Shown in pieces: positions 6,577 through 9,737 of a DNA stretch of 9,737 bases. Below the pieces are notes generated by a model, which was given only the letters and a program-made list of their open reading frames with translations, had not been told where the DNA came from and ran no database searches. Position numbers and translations under genes: made by a program. The first letter of the stretch is position 1; each line of letters starts with the position of its first letter. Source of the stretch: UBA4421 sp002704225. Lineage in GTDB: Bacteria > Pseudomonadota > Gammaproteobacteria > Pseudomonadales > Azotimanducaceae. The DNA lies in assembly GCA_902556425.1 (NCBI GenBank), contig CACDWG010000034.1, positions 1 through 9,737 of the forward strand, written 5' to 3'.

Positions 6577-7773
6577 TCAAATCATGCCAGCATCTCGCAT
6601 GGCGCCAATCTCTTGGGCTGAATAGCCCAGTTCCTCAAGGATTTCCTGCGAGTGCGCTCCTAGGGTCGGGGAAGGGCCTTGAATGGTAGGGCTGCCCGGT
6701 TCAGCGACATGTGAGGCCCGAACGATTTTGACGGATTGTTCTGGGTCTTGGTGGTGCGCCATGTCGACAATCACTCCCCGGTGCGCCAACTGAGGCTCCT
6801 CGGCGACGGTCGGAAAATCTTGTATCGCTGACACCGGTACACCGATGGCGTCCAAAGCATGCAGCCAGTGTTCGGTGTTTTCTGCCGCAATCAGTGGGGC
6901 AAGTATGCTGTGTAATTCATCCCTACGCCGGAGGCGCTTGCTTGGTTCGTTAAATTCAAGGTACAGCTCCGGGATCCCCAGCTCTCCAAAGAGCGCTTCG
7001 ACCTGGGTTTCTTTCATGGCAATAACCTGCACATACCCGTCGCGGCTAGCAAAGACGTTGGACGTGGGTTGTTTGGTGGGTGAGGCGTTGCCGTTGAGTT
7101 CAGGCACGTTGCCGGTAACCAAGTACCCGGTCATTTGCGGCGCCTGCATGAACAACGCGGTGTCCAGCATGGAAATGTCCACCCGCTGGCCTTCACCGGT
7201 GTTGGCTCGTCGCAGCAGAGCGGCCGTAATGGCAAAGGCTGCGTTCAGGGCGGTGCTCATGTCGACGGCAAAGTAGCCGGATCGCACCGGCCCGGTTTCC
7301 GCGTGGCCGCTGATGCTCATCATGCCGGAGTAGGCTTGAATGGCACCATCAAAGGCAGGCAAGCCTGCGCGCGGGCCGGTTTGGCCGAAGCCAGAGATCG
7401 AGGCGTACACCAAGTCAGGCTTGATAGCGCGTAAGGCGTCATACCCATAGCCCAAACGCTCGATGGTACCCGGCTTGAAGTTTTCGACCACGACATCGGC
7501 TTGGGCCACGAGCTTGTGAACAATCTCGCGGGCATCCGGGTTCTTGAGATCCAGCGCCAGACTGCGCTTACCGAGGTTCGCCGAAAGAAACGAAGGCGCC
7601 ATGCCGTCACTGCTGGACGACATCAGTCCCCGTGTCATATCGCCACCCACCGGCTGCTCGATTTTAATCACCTGAGCACCCAATTGAGCCAGTTGTTGGG
7701 TCGCAAAAGGGCCCGCGAGTACCTGGCTAAAATCCAGAATGCGGACCCCGGTCAGAGCTTGTTCTTGAGACAT
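6577..7773 (-). CDS. CaiB/BaiF family (class III) CoA-transferase, copy 2
   Basis: A 398-residue protein of typical family length. The N-terminus has the canonical RILDFSQVLAGPFATQQLAQLGAQVIKIE (residues 11-39), then ENFKPG (97-102), ISGFGQTGP (126-134) and the likely catalytic Asp D171 in YFAVDMSTA. This is closer to the standard family pattern than the first copy (205-1407), which has NFMRSQ and HITGYGDEGP at the same places, so the two are distant paralogues rather than a recent duplication. AGGAAG lies 6 bases before the ATG. The gene begins 26 bases after the small membrane-anchored protein gene and is probably co-transcribed with it. Such enzymes commonly activate carboxylic acids or recycle CoA in catabolic pathways; the substrate is not deducible. 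Confidence 0.93.
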   Translation of the reverse strand: MSQEQALTGVRILDFSQVLAGPFATQQLAQLGAQVIKIEQPVGGDMTRGLMSSSSDGMAPSFLSANLGKRSLALDLKNPDAREIVHKLVAQADVVVENFKPGTIERLGYGYDALRAIKPDLVYASISGFGQTGPRAGLPAFDGAIQAYSGMMSISGHAETGPVRSGYFAVDMSTALNAAFAITAALLRRANTGEGQRVDISMLDTALFMQAPQMTGYLVTGNVPELNGNASPTKQPTSNVFASRDGYVQVIAMKETQVEALFGELGIPELYLEFNEPSKRLRRRDELHSILAPLIAAENTEHWLHALDAIGVPVSAIQDFPTVAEEPQLAHRGVIVDMAHHQDPEQSVKIVRASHVAEPGSPTIQGPSPTLGAHSQEILEELGYSAQEIGAMRDAGMI

Positions 7774-7799
7774 GGTTTACTTCCTATTTCGGGTTGTTG

Positions 7800-8324
7800 T
7801 TAGCGCTGGACGAGCTCAAACACCCAGAGGTTGTTGCTTTCTACTTCGTCGAGCATTGCGTCCAATGGCGGCTCAACAGACATGTACTTTCTCGCCAGTT
7901 CGCCCATCACAGGCCGAAGCAATTCCGGGTTCTTGGTACGCACTAAGGTCACGCGATAAGCCTCACCGTCGATCCGCAGGAGGGCAGAGCCGTTTTTCTC
8001 GGCGTGCATTGGCCAGTGTTTCCAGAGTTTGCCAACGGTAGAGTTCATGTAGCCGGAAGGAATGAAGACTCGATTGTCATGTTCCATAATCCAAGACGTG
8101 CGCGAACTCACGGGGTCAGTCAACTGAAACTCCACCGTGTCGAGATCCTTGGTGAAGGACCAATCTTTGGGTGTAGGCTGGCCGGGTTCGCTGAAAGCGC
8201 CGCCGGGTACCACGCCCCAAGGACCGTCGGCGAAGCCCATGGCGAAAACGAATAACGCACCGGCGATGGCGACGCCGACCAGCGCTTTTAGGATAAATTT
8301 GCAGATTGAAACAAGTCTGTTCAT
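7800..8324 (-). CDS. Small membrane-anchored protein of unknown function
   Basis: A 174-residue protein. ATG at 8324-8322 is preferred because GGGGGA lies 5 bases upstream; the frame can be extended to a TTG at 8336, but that would put the start inside this ribosome site. Residues about 8-30 form one hydrophobic helix after a short basic N-terminus, so it is either an inner-membrane anchor or an uncleaved signal. A Gly/Pro-rich linker (GPWGVVPGGAFSEPGQPTP) follows. The remaining roughly 120 residues are beta-rich, with DWSFTKDLDTVEFQL, RVFIPSGYMNS, KLWKHWP and LRIDGEAYRVTLVR. The order of an exposed strand, VFIPSGY, then a basic segment, then a DGE-YRVTLVR strand loosely recalls FMN-binding split-barrel proteins; this is a tentative resemblance. 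It is probably in one operon with the CoA-transferase downstream. Confidence 0.75.
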   Translation of the reverse strand: MNRLVSICKFILKALVGVAIAGALFVFAMGFADGPWGVVPGGAFSEPGQPTPKDWSFTKDLDTVEFQLTDPVSSRTSWIMEHDNRVFIPSGYMNSTVGKLWKHWPMHAEKNGSALLRIDGEAYRVTLVRTKNPELLRPVMGELARKYMSVEPPLDAMLDEVESNNLWVFELVQR

Positions 8325-8377
8325 GCGTTCCCCCAAACTACATAGACAAATGAGCTTGGCGAGAGTCTACACCACCG

Positions 8378-8394
8378 GTGCTCAATACGAGCAC
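8378..8394. promoter_or_regulatory. Perfect inverted repeat in a divergent promoter region
   Basis: GTGCTC (8378-8383) and GAGCAC (8389-8394) are perfect inverted half-sites with a 5-base AATAC spacer. They lie in the 97-base gap between the divergent membrane-protein/CoA-transferase pair and the SDR gene, 27 bases upstream of the SDR start codon. The 17-base length and position suit a repressor operator such as those of TetR or GntR type, but it could also be a leader hairpin. No confident -35/-10 pair was seen on either strand. Confidence 0.4.
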
Positions 8395-8421
8395 TCACTG
8401 CACATACTGAGGAGATAAGAC

Positions 8422-9213
8422 ATGGGCGCAGCATTGATTACTGGAGCATCAGCAGGACTCGGTGCAGAGTTCGCCCGGCAGCTGGCCGCAAAGGGCCTCG
8501 ATCTTGTCTTGGTGGCGCGTCGGGTAGAAAAACTGAATGACGTTAAACAAGAGATTGAAAACAGTTGTCCGGGTATCAGTATTAGCCTCATTGAAGGCGA
8601 TCTGAGCCAGCCGGAAACGCCTCAATTCATTGCTGAGCAAATCAGCGCGCAGGGCATCGAACTGCATTACTTGGTGAATAATGCTGGCGCATCAGGGCCG
8701 TGCTTGTTGCAAGATCAGGACATAGGTTGGTGGCCGCACCAGGAGTATTTGACCCTGATGATGACGAGCATCACCGAGCTGTGCCATCGCCTCGTGCCGA
8801 CAATGACTGCCGCAGGCTATGGCCGAGTAATTAACGTCGCATCGGTGTCGGGGCGTATCGCTAGTGCTGGCGACAGTCACTATGGCCCGGCAAAAGCCTA
8901 TGTCATCGCCTTGTCTGAGGCGTTGGCTCTGACCGTGAAGGCCCAAGGCGTTAATGTCAGTGCGCTATGTCCCGGTTTTACCCATACAGATTTTCACGCC
9001 ACTGCTGGGATGAACGAGATCAAGCAGTCGACGCCAAGCATGCTGTGGTATCGCGCCGAAGAGGTCGTGCGAGAGGGTATAGCCGGCGTCGAAAAGGGCA
9101 GGCCCATCGTATTATCCGGGAGGCTTTACCGCTGGCTGGATCCATTGATGCAGTCTGTGTGGACGCGATGGATGTTTAAGGGAAGGGGCCTACCCGCTTC
9201 CTCCAGTGACTAG
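8422..9213 (+). CDS. Short-chain dehydrogenase/reductase with non-canonical tetrad
   Basis: A 263-residue classical-SDR-sized protein that should bind NAD(P)H in a Rossmann fold. The cofactor motif TGASAGLG spans residues 7-14, and basic VARR at 31-34 favours NADPH. NNAGA (86-90) is present. The catalytic S141, Y154 and K158 are in place (NVASVSG, YGPAK), followed by the CPGFTHTDF segment. The tetrad Asn expected about 27 residues before the Ser is missing: residues 113-114 are Met-Met. A C-terminal tail (RLYRWLDPLMQSVWTRWMFKGRG) looks like an amphipathic, possibly membrane-associated helix. AGGAG lies near 8410-8414 before ATG8422. The gene is divergent from the membrane-protein operon and ends about 90 bases before the tRNA-Val. 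The substrate is unknown; this type often acts on fatty or steroid-like carbonyl compounds. Confidence 0.9.
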   Translation: MGAALITGASAGLGAEFARQLAAKGLDLVLVARRVEKLNDVKQEIENSCPGISISLIEGDLSQPETPQFIAEQISAQGIELHYLVNNAGASGPCLLQDQDIGWWPHQEYLTLMMTSITELCHRLVPTMTAAGYGRVINVASVSGRIASAGDSHYGPAKAYVIALSEALALTVKAQGVNVSALCPGFTHTDFHATAGMNEIKQSTPSMLWYRAEEVVREGIAGVEKGRPIVLSGRLYRWLDPLMQSVWTRWMFKGRGLPASSSD

Positions 9214-9227
9214 GCAGAAAAATCTGC
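9214..9227 (+). terminator. Short hairpin directly after the SDR stop
   Basis: GCAGA (9214-9218) and TCTGC (9223-9227) pair around AAAA immediately after the TAG. The stem has 5 pairs and no U-tract, so it is a poor intrinsic terminator and may serve only to protect the mRNA end. Confidence 0.25.
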
Positions 9228-9248
9228 GCTGATGCGGTGCTGAGCTGA

Positions 9249-9276
9249 TTGACAGCACACCCAGAATCGGTACCAT
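9249..9276 (+). promoter_or_regulatory. Promoter of the tRNA-Val/tRNA-Asp operon
   Basis: A perfect -35 TTGACA (9249-9254) is 16 bases from a -10-like TACCAT (9271-9276, 4 of 6 matches). The following bases ACGCGACC form a GC-rich discriminator, which in stable-RNA promoters usually goes with stringent (ppGpp) control. Transcription would start near 9283, about 22 bases before tRNA-Val. A 6-bp inverted repeat, GTGCTG (9237-9242) and CAGCAC (9253-9258), overlaps the -35. Confidence 0.65.
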
Positions 9277-9304
9277 ACGCGACCTCGAAAGAGTGCTGAA
9301 AGAC

Positions 9305-9380
9305 GGGTGTTTAGCTCAGTTGGTAGAGCGGCGCCCTTACAAGGCGTAGGTCACAGGTTCAAATCCTGTAACACCCACCA
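9305..9380 (+). tRNA. tRNA-Val (anticodon UAC)
   Basis: A complete 76-base cloverleaf with encoded CCA. The acceptor stem GGGTGTT (9305-9311) pairs with AACACCC (9370-9376), followed by discriminator A and CCA (9378-9380). The D-arm TTAGCTCAGTTGGTAGAG is standard. The anticodon stem GCGCC/GGCGT encloses the loop CTTACAA, with anticodon TAC at 9338-9340. The T-arm contains GGTTCAAATCC. It reads GUN valine codons, chiefly GUA and GUG. It is the first gene of a two-tRNA operon, 41 bases before tRNA-Asp. Confidence 0.97.
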
Positions 9381-9387
9381 AGTCTCT

Positions 9388-9409
9388 TCGATCGTGACCC
9401 CACGATTGA
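9388..9409 (+). other. Hairpin in the tRNA spacer
   Basis: TCGATCGTG (9388-9396) pairs with CACGATTGA (9401-9409), 9 pairs with one G-U, around an ACCC loop, in the 41-base spacer between the two tRNAs. It is likely a processing or folding element of the precursor RNA. It has no U-tract immediately after it, so it should not end transcription before tRNA-Asp. Confidence 0.5.
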
Positions 9410-9421
9410 TGTTTTCGCTGC

Positions 9422-9498
9422 GGAGCGGTAGTTCAGCTGGTTAGAATACCGGCCTGTCACGCCGGGGGTCGCGGGTTCGAGTCCCGTCCGCTCCGCCA
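9422..9498 (+). tRNA. tRNA-Asp (anticodon GUC)
   Basis: A complete 77-base cloverleaf with encoded CCA. GGAGCGG (9422-9428) pairs with CCGCTCC (9488-9494), followed by discriminator G and CCA (9496-9498). The anticodon stem CCGGC/GCCGG encloses the loop CTGTCAC, with anticodon GTC at 9456-9458. The T-arm has GGTTCGAGTCC. It decodes both aspartate codons and is co-transcribed with tRNA-Val. Its 3' end is followed by an abrupt drop in GC, so it is a plausible integration site for mobile DNA. Confidence 0.97.
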
Positions 9499-9506
9499 TC
9501 TATTAC

Positions 9507-9530
9507 AAAACCTTGTTTTATATAGGTTTT
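9507..9530 (+). terminator. Probable terminator of the tRNA operon
   Basis: AAAACCT (9507-9513) pairs with AGGTTTT (9524-9530) around a 10-base AT-rich loop, 8 bases after the tRNA-Asp CCA end. The 3' arm ends in TTTT. The stem is AU-rich and weak, but its place directly after the last tRNA fits an intrinsic terminator. Confidence 0.4.
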
Positions 9531-9541
9531 CAGTCTTTAAG

Positions 9542-9583
9542 TTTACCAAATTTTCCCTATTTTTTACCAAGTCTTTTTACCAA
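9542..9583. repeat. Three direct copies of TTTACCAA
   Basis: Exact copies of TTTACCAA lie at 9542-9549, 9563-9570 and 9576-9583 in AT-rich DNA just beyond the tRNA operon; the second and third are both preceded by TT. Spacings between starts are 21 and 13 bases. Clustered short direct repeats next to a tRNA 3' end could be arm-type binding sites of a tyrosine integrase. The rest of 9499-9737 shows no credible gene, only weak hairpins (9599-9625 and AGCAT/ATGCT at 9682-9695). Confidence 0.45.
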
Positions 9584-9737
9584 GGTGCGTTCGCTTGAAG
9601 CAGGCGGGGGGCCTAAGCCTCTGCTGCAATATCAGTAGTTACCCACCAGACACATCAAAGTGCATTTTTAAAAAATAAAAGAGCATGAAAATGCTGTTTT
9701 AGCCGCCTCTTTGCTCATGTTCCTGAAGCATTCTTCA

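Noticed and set aside
6845..7276. 143-codon plus-strand open frame inside the second CoA-transferase
   Set aside because: Antisense shadow; Ser/Arg-rich product typical of reverse-strand reading of a GC-rich gene.
9669..9719. Tiny minus-strand ORF (MSKEAAKTAF...)
   Set aside because: Only 16 codons in AT-rich DNA with no supporting similarity.
9499..9737. CRISPR array from the repeated TTTACCAA
   Set aside because: Repeats are only 8 bases with unequal short spacings, unlike CRISPR repeats and spacers.

Overview
The window looks like chromosomal DNA of a free-living, probably marine or aquatic, gammaproteobacterium that uses selenocysteine. This is inferred from moderately high GC, gammaproteobacterial-style TrxB, a class I fumarase, a CPXCG protein, a tRNA-Val/tRNA-Asp pair with encoded CCA ends, and many acyl-CoA and short-chain dehydrogenase type genes. 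No species can be named from sequence alone.

Layout. 1-157: C-terminal end of a CPXCG cysteine-rich protein. 205-2136 (+): a CaiB/BaiF family CoA-transferase whose stop codon directly abuts the start of a metaxin-like glutathione S-transferase. 2137-2333: intergenic DNA with a large interrupted inverted repeat. 2334-5481 (+): an apparent three-gene operon. It holds a UGSC-family selenoprotein read through an in-frame UGA at codon 96, an overlapping 357-residue cysteine-rich protein of unknown function, and a two-domain [4Fe-4S] class I fumarase. 5507-6454 (-): thioredoxin reductase, convergent with the fumarase. 6577-8324 (-): a second CaiB/BaiF CoA-transferase preceded by a small membrane-anchored protein. 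8422-9213 (+): a short-chain dehydrogenase/reductase whose catalytic Asn is replaced by Met, divergent from the previous pair. 9305-9498 (+): tRNA-Val(UAC) and tRNA-Asp(GUC) behind a good promoter. 9499-9737: AT-rich DNA with short direct repeats and no convincing gene.

The most notable item is the selenoprotein. Conventional gene calling would break it into two hypothetical ORFs (2334-2621 and 2643-2864) or call it a pseudogene. The UGA is followed directly by Gly-Ser-Cys codons, giving a Sec-Gly-Ser-Cys (UxxC) redox motif. The frame stays open for 80 more codons with family-like sequence, and a short stem-loop lies at the spacing expected of a bacterial SECIS. The next gene starts inside its last codons, so readthrough would also couple translation of the partner. 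Together with a fumarase-type hydratase, a GST-like protein and a CoA-transferase on the same strand, this suggests an undescribed selenium-dependent metabolic module. Its substrate cannot be deduced from the sequence.
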